A DNA stretch of 64,000 nucleotides from the NCBI GenBank assembly GCA_037043235.1, contig JAWRVZ010000055.1:3654501-3718500 (forward strand). The letters run 5' to 3'. The DNA comes from Rhodeus uyekii. Taxonomy: Eukaryota > Chordata > Actinopteri > Cypriniformes > Acheilognathidae. Below the pieces are notes generated by a model that saw only the letters and a list, made by a program, of their open reading frames with translations, was not told the DNA's origin and searched no databases. The position numbers and the translations under genes were made by a program. Shown here in pieces: positions 11,936 to 23,265 of this stretch; position 1 is the stretch's first letter; each line of letters opens with the position of its first letter.

Positions 11936-12735
11936 AACTTGAGTAATCTCCGTAATGTCTTGAGATAAGAGCATAACCCGTTCCAGGACCGAGCTCGCAA
12001 CTCGTGTTGCGAAATATATTTTTTTCCCTGTTACTTCTTATGGGGGAAATTATTTGAGATGCGTATCTCAAATCGTTCCCCCCATTAGAAATAACAGAAA
12101 AAATTAATCCATTACAGCCCTCTAAAAAACTCCCTTATTAGTGATAATAACAATGGTTAAACGCTAAAACAATGCTTAAAAAACATGTTTTTAATTGCTA
12201 TTTAGACACACACACCAAGAATTATATTACATAAGGATTCCTGTATAAAATAAAATGTGGTTTTAATTATGAGTTCTTACCTTTGAGACAGACGATACAG
12301 TAGCGGCTAATGGCAGCGTGTGCGGAGGAGGAGGGAGGGAGGGATAATGTAGATAATGCAAGCACAATACGGAAAGTGTAGTGTTTCCTCCCGTGTAGTG
12401 TATTAGATCGCCTCAGAACCTCATATTTATTATTATTGTACACACATAACTGAAGCTTAACACATAACACATAACTCAACTGAGCTTATTACTTGTGAAT
12501 CACTCTTCGCCCCCGGTAACCTCCCGCTGTAAAACCAAGGTGGCCCTCTAGTGGATTCCATATGCAATTACCCCATAAATGAGGCGGCATGAGCTTCTCA
12601 ACGAGTGCTCAACCTCTAGCTTCGGCGTCTGTAAGTGTGCTCTTATCTCAAATATTTACTCGTATATCAAAGCAAAAGGCTTGCTCGTATCTCAGAATAC
12701 TTGTATATCGGGACGCTCTTATCTCAAGGTATTAC
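11936..12735. mobile_element. MITE 1, Tc1/mariner-type non-autonomous element
   Basis: About 800 bp bounded by imperfect inverted repeats. The left side reads TCTTGAGATAAGAGCATAACCCG. The right side is the complement of CGGGACGCTCTTATCTCAAGGT. TA microsatellite flanks both ends, as expected for TA-targeting elements. No transposase ORF is present. The interior carries a perfect CTCF-core-like sequence on the minus strand at 12541-12554. Exact termini are uncertain by a few bases. Confidence 0.65.
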
Positions 12736-12769
12736 TATATATATATAAATAAATATATATATATATATA

Positions 12770-13604
12770 CAGTGGAATGCGGTTATATCGACGGCCTCGA
12801 GCGTTGCAAAAAAGCATCGAGATAACCAACAGCCAATATGGCGATTTGTTTGATGAAGCGATCGGCATGCTATAAAAATGTACATAAACTGTATATGTTT
12901 GTTAACAGCAAAAGGCATATGTCCACCAACTAACAGCAGAGATTTACCAGTATACAATAAAAAACACCTTCGATTCTCGATACAAACCTTTAATTATATT
13001 CTCCAACATTGCAAAGACAATGATCGCTCACAGTGTAAACAGTCACAACACACATAAACACATTCGTTCAAAACACAGTCATTTCGCTCGGACACAGTTC
13101 TGATAGTATTGTAGACACGGTTACTATGGTTTCTTTACAAACTCTAAAATGCTTTGTTGCTTTTTGCTTTTAATGGTCTGTTTGAAAAGTCAGTAACAAC
13201 GTGTTTGTCGATGTCAATGTAATCTGGGAATTCCTGGACAATGATGCTAATCCTGCGCCTCCTCTTCCAAGTTAGCATCTAGAAGGCTTTACTTTTCCGC
13301 CACTTCCGCGAGTTGTTCTGCGGCTGCGCAGCACTGTGAGTGAGCGACCGGACTGATGTACGTGCAACGCAAACTCAGCACATGCGCAGTGAACTAGGTA
13401 CGATCATTATTCACAAGATAACCGATGTGAAGTGGCAAATTTGTCCCTCTTTTGTGCTCGAGATATTAGGGTTCGGCGACATAAAAGAATCGACATAACC
13501 GATAAGAAAATGCTAAGACAAATCAGGAATTTGGCGGTTCCACTTCAAAAACGTCGACATAATAGGGTTGGCTAGTTAACCGAGGTCAAGATAAGTGGAT
13601 TCCA

Positions 13605-13607
<3 letters not shown>
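12770..13607. mobile_element. MITE 2, Tc1/mariner (pogo/Tigger-like) non-autonomous element
   Basis: 838 bp. The left end is CAGTGGAATGCGGTTATATCG. The right end is the complement of CAGTGGAATCCACTTATCTTG. TA dinucleotides flank both ends and are extended into TA microsatellites. Subterminal repeats such as ATCGAGATAACC / CGACATAACCGATAA recur inside. There is no coding capacity. It sits only 34 bp from MITE 1. Confidence 0.8.

Positions 13608-13697
<90 letters not shown>
13608..13697. repeat. Long (TA)n microsatellite
   Basis: About 90 bases of uninterrupted TA starting immediately at the right end of MITE 2. Confidence 0.95.
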
Positions 13698-13699
<2 letters not shown>

Positions 13700-13922
13700 G
13701 CACATTTAGCTAACCTCTATTCAGCTCCTGAAGAGCAGTTAAATTGAGTCGATTGTGATTGAATTATGAAACAGGGAGACAATGGTGGTGTTGTTTAACC
13801 TTAAGGTGCTATCGCTCATGGTGATTCATTCATTAACCTGTAGACCCACAATTAGTGACACATTCTCCCTGGCATTTACCTTGTTGCTCTATTTATCATG
13901 TCCAGTCTTACACAGTCTAGAT

Positions 13923-14652
13923 CAGTGGTTCTCAACTGGTTTTTCCTCAGGAATAGATTTCCTTTGGTTACCACATGACCCAATACAGGACCATCCAATT
14001 ATTTTAACAAAGTATCCAATTGTTTTAACTGTGTTTTAGTTTTATTGTTGGTTTCCACAGATAGAGTCATGTTATGCAAAATTCAGAGTTATTAACGTGA
14101 CATGAATAGGAACATTTATATTGTTTAAAGTTTTTTTAATTAATTTATTAGTTGTTTTTAAATAAAATATTTATTTTCAAGCCAATTTCCAATTAGTTAC
14201 ATTAGGATTTATTTTGTTGTCATTAAATACCCACTTAAATAATTTAAAACACTAATAATTTCAAATTTTAAAAATCTCAAAATTACTATGCATTTTTTTA
14301 TACTACAATCTATTGTTGTGATGCCTAAAGTCATTTAACATTTTAAACGATTGAATGTAGTTCTACTTTTAGTTTTAGTTTCATTATTATTATTTTTTAA
14401 ATACAGTATAACTATAATTTTAGTGGCTTTTTGGTTATTGATCGTTATTGGATATTTATCTGCTTACCAGTATCAGCCAGAATTCTAATAGCTAATTCCT
14501 ACTTTTTATAAAAACAATAGCGTATCAAAGTTTTATTATTTGCATTTTTACTTTTTATTATTATTATGCTTTGTTTGAATTTAGAATTGTTTTTTTCTGG
14601 CTGACCACAACTCTATGGGAACAATCCTGCATCCAGTTTTTGAGAGCCAGTG
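13923..14652. mobile_element. Non-autonomous hAT-type element with degenerate 8-bp TSD
   Basis: The left terminus CAGTGGTTCTCAACTGG and right terminus TTTTTGAGAGCCAGTG form imperfect inverted repeats typical of fish hAT elements. The flanking octamers GTCTAGAT (13915-13922) and GTTTAAAT (14653-14660) differ only by transitions, consistent with a decayed 8-bp target-site duplication. The 730-bp interior is AT-rich and non-coding. Confidence 0.7.
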
Positions 14653-16340
14653 GTTTAAATGTAAATCATGGTTTTAGACGGAGACATCAAATAGACAGTA
14701 ATACAAGTGCAAATGCAACACATTCAATTCGCACAAATTCTTACAAGTGGCCCAAAGATGACAAAAAGTGTTATTTTGTCAAATATGTGGATGCACTAAG
14801 CATTGAAACAGAGTAGACTCTCCACTTTCCCCTACCAGCCTCCAGCATTCATTTCAAAACCAATCCACAAGCAATCAATCAATGTCAAAACATGAAAGTG
14901 CAGACTTGTGTAAGCTGTGGTCTGCTGCCACGTGTAGGCGTTTGGTGTCTCTTGTCTGTGCTTTAGCGCTATCATTTCCACAGATTAACAGCAGGCCTGA
15001 GGTCATTGGCCTGTGTTAACAAACACTCTAGTGCTTTGTACTCATGAACGGGAATTCATATTAAGAGGATTCTGAATGGGTCCTCTTCTTGGTTCATTCA
15101 CGAGCTTTACTGGCATTAAAAGAACGACTATGCGTAGGCGGGACAGGGGACCTTTTAACATTTTATTTTGTCATTATTCTGCTTTGCAAAGGTCATCTTT
15201 AATATTTTTCTTGCAGGATGTGCATTATGAGTGTGTGTAAGGTACAGTGAAGACCTTTAGGTGTGTTTGTTACCGTGAACGAGTAGTTATTTATGCCGAG
15301 GTTGATTTATTCAGGCGTTTAGAGCAGGGTGCACAAGAAGTCCATTCATCATTAGTGCATTAGTTTTAATGCGCCCCTCCTCTCACGGGCATTTGGTCAG
15401 TGCTTTCCAGGTTCTTGATGGTTCAGATCAGGTGGCACAGACAGATGTGTCGTCCTCCACCTGCCGTCCCTGCCCCTAACCTCTCATCTGTAACGCGCTC
15501 TTCTCCGGCGGCCATGTTGTGCAGTGTTTTATCACAGATCACTTGTGTTTTTCCTCCCGTGTGAGTTTATGAAGCGGGAAGGAGGAGGGGCGTTCGGTCC
15601 TGTGGCACATTAATGGCTGGAAAGGCTCTTGCACCTGCCTGTGATTGGCATTTCTGAAGCATCATCAATAAGCTTTTATTGCATCCGCATACCATTATCT
15701 TCTTCCTGGCAAGGGCTCAAATGAAATCGAAACTGAATTAAAAGAGGGTTATCATGAACACTTCACAGTCTGGTGCTCGGGTTTATTTCACAGGATTTTG
15801 GCCTTGTAGAGGATTGAGAGAAAGTATTGTGCCCCACATTGTGAGAGGGCAGGAAATGCTCTGCTATTTGATGCTATTCGGATTGAATAGTGAAATGACA
15901 CCGGTAAGCTTGAATGATTACATGCTCACTATAATACAAGGGAATATAGTAAAAGGATCATTTCGAGACACTGAAAGTGTTGACTGTCAAAGTTTCTTTG
16001 ACAAAAGATTCACAGAAAGGACACAACTGAGGTTTAGCCTCAAAATGTATTCCAAAATAGCAATTGAAATGACAATTTATTTGCTTTAAATGTATGGTAA
16101 AATATATATTTGTCTTATTTTTGCTTATTGTGTCATAAATTTTATCAATACATAGATGAGTACATGTTAGATAGAATAGGGGTCATTTATTTTATTTTTT
16201 ATTTTTAAGTTTAAGACTGATGTGATTTCTACCCCCCGTCCAACCCTACTAGCTCTAGTTGTAATACACTAATATAATACGATATAAAGTGTGAGTTTTT
16301 GCTCAATGCAAATCTGTTTTTCTTCTCTTTTCTCATAAAG

Positions 16341-16785
16341 GTTGTGTACAAGAACAATGATGTAAGGCTCGAGCTATCTCGACTGGCCAAGCTAGGTGAC
16401 CCCAAAATGAAGGTTAGCGGTGTGGTGGCCTTCAAATGTGAAAACGTGGCTACCCTAGATCCTGTCACCTTCGAGACACCAGAGTCATTCATTACCCTTG
16501 ACAAATGGTCCGCCAAAAAAGCCGGTTCCATCTCCTTCGACTTCCGCACCACTGAGCCCAACGGCCTGCTGCTCTTCAGCCACGGAAAACCCAAACCGCA
16601 GCAGCAGAAAGACCCCAAGAGCCCCAAAACCTTGAAGGTGGATTTCTTTGCCATAGAGATGCTGGATGGTCACCTATACCTTCTGCTCGACATGGGCTCC
16701 GGCACCACCAAGACCCGTGCTGTCAACAAAAAAGTCAACGACGGAGAATGGTACCATGTGGACTTCCAGAGAGATGGAAGATCAG
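16341..16785 (+). CDS. nrxn1: Neurexin-1 alpha exon: end of LNS2 and most of LNS3
   Basis: 148 codons plus one base. VVYKNNDVRLELSRLAKLGD through AFKCENVA closes LNS2, with the second disulfide Cys. A short linker follows, then LNS3 begins at about residue 48 (FETPESFITLDKW) and runs to DFQRDGRSG. The acceptor is TTTTCTCATAAAG and the donor is TCAG|GTAGAA, phase 1. Compared with mammals the loop after LLFSHGKP is altered and carries a KPQQQKDPKSPK sequence. The rest is highly conserved, including AIEMLDGHLYLLLDMGSG. The long reverse-strand open frame over this exon is a shadow of the coding strand. Confidence 0.97.
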
Positions 16786-17056
16786 GTAGAATATGGATCT
16801 GTCTTAATCTTACAGCTGTTCCTTTATTCTGCTGATGTATTTTTGATGTATTCAATGTATAGTTAGATGTTGGCTGGTAGTCAAGGTCTACAAAAATATT
16901 GACATAGCCCAGACAGCAGTGTTCTCTCACGCTCGCATGAACACAGTCGTAACCATGCCTTCCCGAGCACACTGTCAGGCAGGCATTTGAATATGAACAG
17001 GACCCGCAGTCTTTCCTGTCTTCCTCCTCCTTTCAAGCTCTGTCTTCTCCACCGGA

Positions 17057-17070
17057 GTTGCCATGGAAAC
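17057..17070 (+). promoter_or_regulatory. Perfect RFX X-box motif
   Basis: GTTGCCATGGAAAC is an uninterrupted palindromic X-box, the binding site of RFX transcription factors. It lies 270 bp downstream of the LNS3 exon in non-repetitive sequence. Activity is inferred from the motif only. Confidence 0.5.
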
Positions 17071-18599
17071 CAGATTTGGTTTCCCAAAGGAGAGAGCAAG
17101 CTCTGCCAAGCAAAGACATTCATCCCTAACTCTCCCACTATTCCCCTTTTTCTCGCATGTCAATGCTGTTTGCCTGGAGTCGAAAGAACGGCCTTTGGTA
17201 CCTGTTCGTTTTCTCATTTCTCTGAAAAAATGGGAAAAGGCTCTATTGATCCGTGGTTATTGCGAATCTCTCATCTTCCCTTTCCGGATATAGAAGCGGC
17301 AGTAACCTGCATTAGTTCTGACATATACTGTGAGATTAAATGGTGAAAGTTATAAGGAGAAAATTAAATCGCTTTTGAAGCAATTATGAAATCAGATTTC
17401 TAAAGCGAGAGTGTTATTTTTGTTTCATGCCAATACAGTATGCAATTGGGATTGGATACGGTTTTTGTTAAGAGAGCAGGTCTTTTTTTTCCTCGGTTTT
17501 AAATTGTGTTTTTCATCAAATCATTGTTTTCATTCACAGGGGCTCGGTTTGATCTTATTCTCCAGGCTTTATCATCGCACAATCCACTAGCTGTCTTTGT
17601 GAGTTTAGGCACATTTTGAAAGAGAGAATAAACCTTTTCTCTTAGTGGCATTTCATGGGTATCTGAAACACCATTGACAGATGGGGCCTTGCATTTCAGG
17701 CCCGCAGAATGAGCTGTGTCACTCTCCCGCCTGCGTGAATTGGCTGCCTACGCAAGCCGTTTGATCATATATGGGCAGACGTCCTGGTTCAGGGTGCGCG
17801 CGTGTGTGGGCATGCTCGTCTTTTTGTATGCATGTATGCAAACGTAAATTTGTGCCTTTGCATATGCATCTGTTAATAAGAACGTACAAATGTACACATA
17901 TATACAGTATGTGCGTCAGTGCCATTTTTGTGCCTTCACAAGAAAATTAGAATGAGTAATAATCGAATAATTGACAATACTGAAATAGGAGATCAAGTAT
18001 AGTGGATGAGCCACTTATTTTTCTAAAGTGACACTGTCCAGCAGTCAGCCAAGCCACAAATGGGCCTGAATGAATGGGTCAAACTGGTGCAAATGGACAG
18101 GCTAAGTACAAAGTAAACACACCCACTCAGACATCACCACTTTCGGTCACTGCTGAATTGAAATGAACTTGAAGTGATGATCTATGTGTGAGGTTTTAGT
18201 GACCACTCAGCTCAGTTAAATGAAAGCTGCACGTCTGTGCCTACCATCGACATGAGACCTACAGTTTACAGCGGATTTGTTGACTAATGGTCCAAAAAGA
18301 AGGTGACTATTAATAATAATAGCCAAATGTCAGTTACCAGTAACAAGCTACATGATTAAAAAAAAATAATAAAGTAAAAATAAATAAATAAATGTATGTA
18401 AATAAAATCATAAACTTGATAGGATTTTAATGTGAGTTAGTTTTAAAATAGTAAGTAAATAGTTGAGTGTGCATTGAAGACATTTTCTCTATCTGTGTCT
18501 GTCATAGTGACAAATGATTGTATCTGTATTCAAATAACTGCCTTAACTAAATGAAGAGCTTAGTTTTAAACTCTATTTTGTAGTGTTTATGACAGATAT

Positions 18600-18890
18600 T
18601 ATTGTGTCTCACCAAAGGTGCATTTATTAAGGCAAAACTACAGTATATTGTAACATATTATTATGATTTAAAATTTAAAAAAATATTTATTTCTGTTAAA
18701 ACAAAGCAGAATTTTTATTGGCAAAATATTTTGTCTTTATATTTGTCACATAATCTTTTAGAAATCAATCTAATATGACGATTTGCTGCTCAATTGTTAT
18801 CAATCTTGAGAACAATTGTGCTGCTTTTTTTATTATAACTGTGATGCATATTTTTAGCTTCCATATAGCAGATATGCCTTGTATAGTAAA
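18600..18890 (+). repeat. Cyprinid AT-rich inverted-repeat element, decayed copy
   Basis: Contains GGTGCATTTATTAAGGCAAA and CAATTGTGCTGCTTTTTTTA in the order found in better copies at 39.5 and 42.1 kb. Ends are not definable. Confidence 0.45.
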
Positions 18891-20542
18891 TTATTTATTA
18901 TTTTTTTAACAACCTTTATGAAGAATAATGCTAAAGATTATATTGCATATTTTGCCAAGAAGGTTTAAAACAATGGTAAAATGTGGAAATAATGCGATAT
19001 ATAATCTTAGTTTAATGTTAATCACCAATTCATTGTAATTTTAGTTCAGTCTAACAAATGTTTATTATTATTATTCAGTAGAATTTAGTATTAATTTTGA
19101 AGCTATATTTGTGCCTTTCTGTGTAGGATATTTGGATTCAAGCACATCCCTGATAAATATTATGTTAATATAATGCATACAAAAAAATATAAAATTGATT
19201 GTTGATAATGTAAGGTAAATGCTATTCCATAAACATTTCAAACAGAAACCATGTAAACATCAAATGAAACTAGAACATGAATTTACATGGCTAAATACAA
19301 CAAATGGGACAAATGCCTCCTTTTTCAGAAATCCACTCTACTCCACTAGTGTGTGTGTATTTGTGCATGTGTACATAAAGTAATGCCGGGCCCAGCATTA
19401 GGCAGTGCTATGTAATCACTGAGCAGAGTGAATGGAAGTCGAGATGATGGAGAATGCTCATTACTGATGACCCGGGGGAAATGTTTGGCTGCTGTTTAGG
19501 GGTACAGTCGCCAAGTGCGCAACACAGGACAAGATAATGTGTGCGTGTGTGTGTGCGTGTTGGTGTGAGTTTGAGCAGAGGAGAAATAGTGCTGCTATGC
19601 CTCATCAAATCCATATAGACTTATTACAGGCTTAGAGGAAAATTAAATTCTTATTTACTAACACTGTTAGCATGTTACAAGTGGCATCTCTGCTGTAATG
19701 TATCAAGCGGAATAGAATGGAAAACACAGTTTTCCTGTATTCATTGAAACAATTGGCAGGGAATGAGTTACATGGAGCATAAGTATAATTTACTGTGCCA
19801 CCATGTCTAGCCGTTTAATGTGTCTCCCATTTCTTTGGGTGTGCCTGTAAATAATGAGTCAGATACACGAGGCCGTAATCAGTCTATGGAATCACATTTA
19901 ATCTCAAGAAGAATTTTTCTCCCTCTCGAGGTATGTGACGCAAATCTAAGCTCAGGCCCAGAGCTCTACATCACAGACCGGAAAGCATAACAGAACGATG
20001 CTGCAGCCATTCATTCAATTCCCACAATAGCCATTAATGATGAAAATAAATCACAGATCTGAGAAAAAATACATCCTTTATTAGAGCTTGGCACACATTT
20101 AAATGGACGTAGCTACTCACTAAAGCGCCTGCTTTTTTTCTGTGATCTATTCACAGATGATTTATAATGAAAATCAATGAATTTTCTGCCAATGTTTGTT
20201 TAGATTTCTTGAGGCATTTAAAGTCCAAGTTAGCATTTGCAGACTGACTTAAATGACTCTTCATCTCAAAATAAAAAGTCTGTCATCAGTTACTCACCCT
20301 CCAAAACCCGTTCCAAATCTGAATGACTGACGTTCTTCTGCACAAATCACACACACACAACTTGAAGAGTTGTTTTTGTCCATACGAAAGTCAGTTGGGT
20401 CCAAAACATACATTGGTAACATGTTCAATGCATAGTTGTGTGTGTGAGTTGGTTCTCTGGTAAACCACATTATGGGAAAGATAGCATTATCTGAAATCTT
20501 AGTTTTCTGTGATGGGTAGGCTTAGGGTTTTAGGGGATAATA

Positions 20543-20646
<104 letters not shown>

Positions 20647-21603
20647 CCAAAAAAAAAAAAAAATACCAGTTTGGGATGACCTGAGGGTGAGGAGTTGATG
20701 ACCAAATTTTTTTTCGGGTGTGAACTCTTTTACATGTCGCATGCCTACAGTACCACCTCCAGCTGACCCTTCAGTTACGGTCACACTAATTTTGCCTTTA
20801 TAACAGAAGCTGCATTTTTGTCTCTAAAGAAAGAAGGTTTTGGCACTGAAAGGGCGGCATCTTTAACTCTAAGCTGCCTTTTATTGAGTTTGGACTGAGT
20901 GTTGGACACTAATAAACAGGATTCAGCAGTGGCCAGCGCTTTGCGTTAATCCCTGCCTGTTCTCTCCTATCTTGCCAGTAATGGCTTTTCTTTTGTAACT
21001 GCCTTCAAGGCGTGAATAATGGCAGTGCACAGTGGTGGAAAATGAGAAGGAAAATTCTGAATTGCCGGCTGCGTATAAATGCCTGTTTGTTGGAGTCGCC
21101 ACGAAAACAATGAGGGTGATTATGGAACTTGTGAAAGTGTTTTAACATTATTAGAGTGAATGAAAGGCTCACCTCACCTGAGAGCACCGTGTTTTCGCTC
21201 TTTTATATTAACCACTGTTGTAAAAGCGGTATTTAGGCATAAACCATAAAACAGGAGGGCGGACAGAAACATGCTTTGGAAGGGTTCACAAATTATTTAT
21301 GAGAACTGAGTCAGTCTCAACCAATCAATTAGATATGAAAAGGGCTGAGCGTTCATTCTGCCCTTTTGATAGTGATGACTATCCAATGAATCTGGTGCAT
21401 ATTGTCTGCTGTTGCTACGGAGACTGCTTTTTAAATCTTTGTCTTTGAATAAGGGTTTGCACTGTCATATTAAGACAGTGATAATATGCAAGCATGTGCA
21501 ATATGGATTTAATCCCTATTTCCAACAATATGTAAAATGTAATTTATTAATATATACATCCTGTAAAAGTTCTGTACTGAGAATGTTATTACTTACCAGT
21601 TCC

Positions 21604-21722
21604 CTATTATATTATATTATATTATATTATATTATATTATATTATATTATATTATATTATATTATATTATATTATATTATATTATATTATATTATATTAT
21701 ATTATATTATGTTATATTATAT
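21604..21722. repeat. (ATTAT)n pentanucleotide satellite
   Basis: About 24 copies of a five-base ATTAT unit, nearly perfect. A second array of the same unit occurs at 33.52-33.64 kb. Confidence 0.95.
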
Positions 21723-22334
21723 TTTTATGTAAATCATCTATCTATTCCAGTAATTTGAACACATGAAATAAGTGCTTTTACCTTAACCAGAAATTATGCA
21801 AAAGACATCATCGTGGCGAGGGCCCACATTTTTTCCCAGGTTTCTTTTTTTTTTTTTTTGCTCCAATCTCGTTCATAACTCATACTTTTCCTATTGACAT
21901 CTACATCAAGCTGATTTGATCATCCGCAGAGCGATTTTATACTCGACACATACCTACACATGCAAAACTGACAAATCAATGCTATAGGCGCTGTTCTGAC
22001 AAATAGTGACAAAGTGTTGCTCTGGAATCATCTTTCACACTTCTAAGCTGAAGCATGAATATACAGTAGCTACATAATTTCAAATTTACTTTGAGGAGAC
22101 TGAAACCAGGAGATTTTCAGCTGCATTATGTGCTCTGAAAGCAAAGGGGGTTTTATTTACGGAGAAAAGAATGAAGGATAATTTCAATAGCCTTAAAGAG
22201 TTTCATTTGCATAGTCCATAATTTGCATATATAATTTCTCATTAAAACTGACGCAAACTTTTTAGAAGTTACTGAAATAGCATTTGAACATCAAGTTAAT
22301 GAAATAAAATTTGCTCCTTGTGGTTTTGTGACAG

Positions 22335-22718
22335 GCACCATTTCCGTCAACTCGATCCGTACTCCCTACAACGCTCCCGGTGAGAGTGAGATCCTGGACT
22401 TGGATGACATTCTCTACCTGGGAGGCCTGCCAGAGGACCGCGCTGGTTTGATCTTCCCCACGGAGGTGTGGACCGCTCTCCTTAACTATGGCTATGTGGG
22501 CTGCGTGCGAGATCTGTTCATGGACGGCCAGAGCAAGGACATTCGACGGATAGCGGAGGCCCAGAGGGCGGTCGGAGTGAAGCCATCCTGCTCTAAGGAA
22601 CCTCCCAAACAGTGTCTGAGCAACCCCTGCCTTAACAGCGGGACCTGCAGAGAGGGCTGGAACCGATATGTGTGTGATTGCTCAGGGACGGGCTATCTAG
22701 GCCGCTCCTGTGAGAGAG
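22335..22718 (+). CDS. nrxn1: Neurexin-1 alpha exon: end of LNS3 plus EGF-B
   Basis: Phase 1 in and out, 384 nt. GTISVNSIRTPYNAPGESEI through GYVGCVRDLFMDGQS and VKPSCSKE complete LNS3 with its disulfide pair. EGF-B follows with the six-cysteine pattern C-LSNP-C-LNSGT-C-REGWNRYV-C-D-C-SGTGYLGRS-C. The acceptor is TTTTGTGACAG and the donor is GAGAG|GTGAGT. EGF-B separates the LNS2-LNS3 module from LNS4-LNS5 in the extracellular stalk. Minor differences from mammals (LNSGT for KNNGM) fit a fish orthologue. Confidence 0.97.
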
Positions 22719-23195
22719 GTGAGTACCAGTATTTTGCATGTAGAGTTTGGTCTTACATTGTTTCACTTGATAATCTTTTCCTTAATAGCCATGGCTGGCA
22801 AAGGTTTTGGTATAAGCTTGGCTTCTATTTTTGCTGTATTGTGCTAGATAATCCCGCCCTCAAACCTCATTGATCTAAAATCCAGCTTCACGGAGTCGTA
22901 GAGTAGCGCAGGGATGATCTCAGAACCCAGAATTTACCCCTGGTTCCTTCGTGATTTTGGTTTTTAATTTGGGGTTTTTCAATGTATCAAAGCCTGTGCC
23001 ATATACAACTTGACAACACTTTGAGGTTTTGTTCTGTAGCATAAATTACACGCATACCAAAAATGTGTATTTTGAAGAAGGTATGTTTATTTTTGAAAAA
23101 AATCTGTTGCAAGAAGCCTTGAATCTGGCGCGTAACCAGAATTTAATTTTTGGGGGGTCCCAGTTTAAAATGAGGGGGCAACTCATTTTTTCATA

Positions 23196-23197
<2 letters not shown>

Positions 23198-23263
<66 letters not shown>
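23198..23263. repeat. (TA)n microsatellite
   Basis: About 66 bases of TA. It is flanked by G/C-rich debris (GGGGGGTCCCAG at 23150 and GGCCACGCCCCCC at 23310) that looks like split ends of a decayed transposon. Confidence 0.9.

Positions 23264-23265
<2 letters not shown>

Larger units (their letters stand above)
9774..16340 (+). other. nrxn1: Intron between LNS2 and LNS3 exons
   Basis: 6.6-kb intron rich in class II elements: a Tc1 relic at 10.44-10.86 kb, two Tc1/mariner-type MITEs at 11.94-13.61 kb, a long TA array, and a hAT-type element at 13.92-14.65 kb. From 14.7 to 16.3 kb I see no identifiable feature. Confidence 0.85.

Noticed and set aside
16229..16654. 141-codon reverse-strand open frame
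   Set aside because: Exactly overlaps the LNS3 coding exon and is its antisense shadow.
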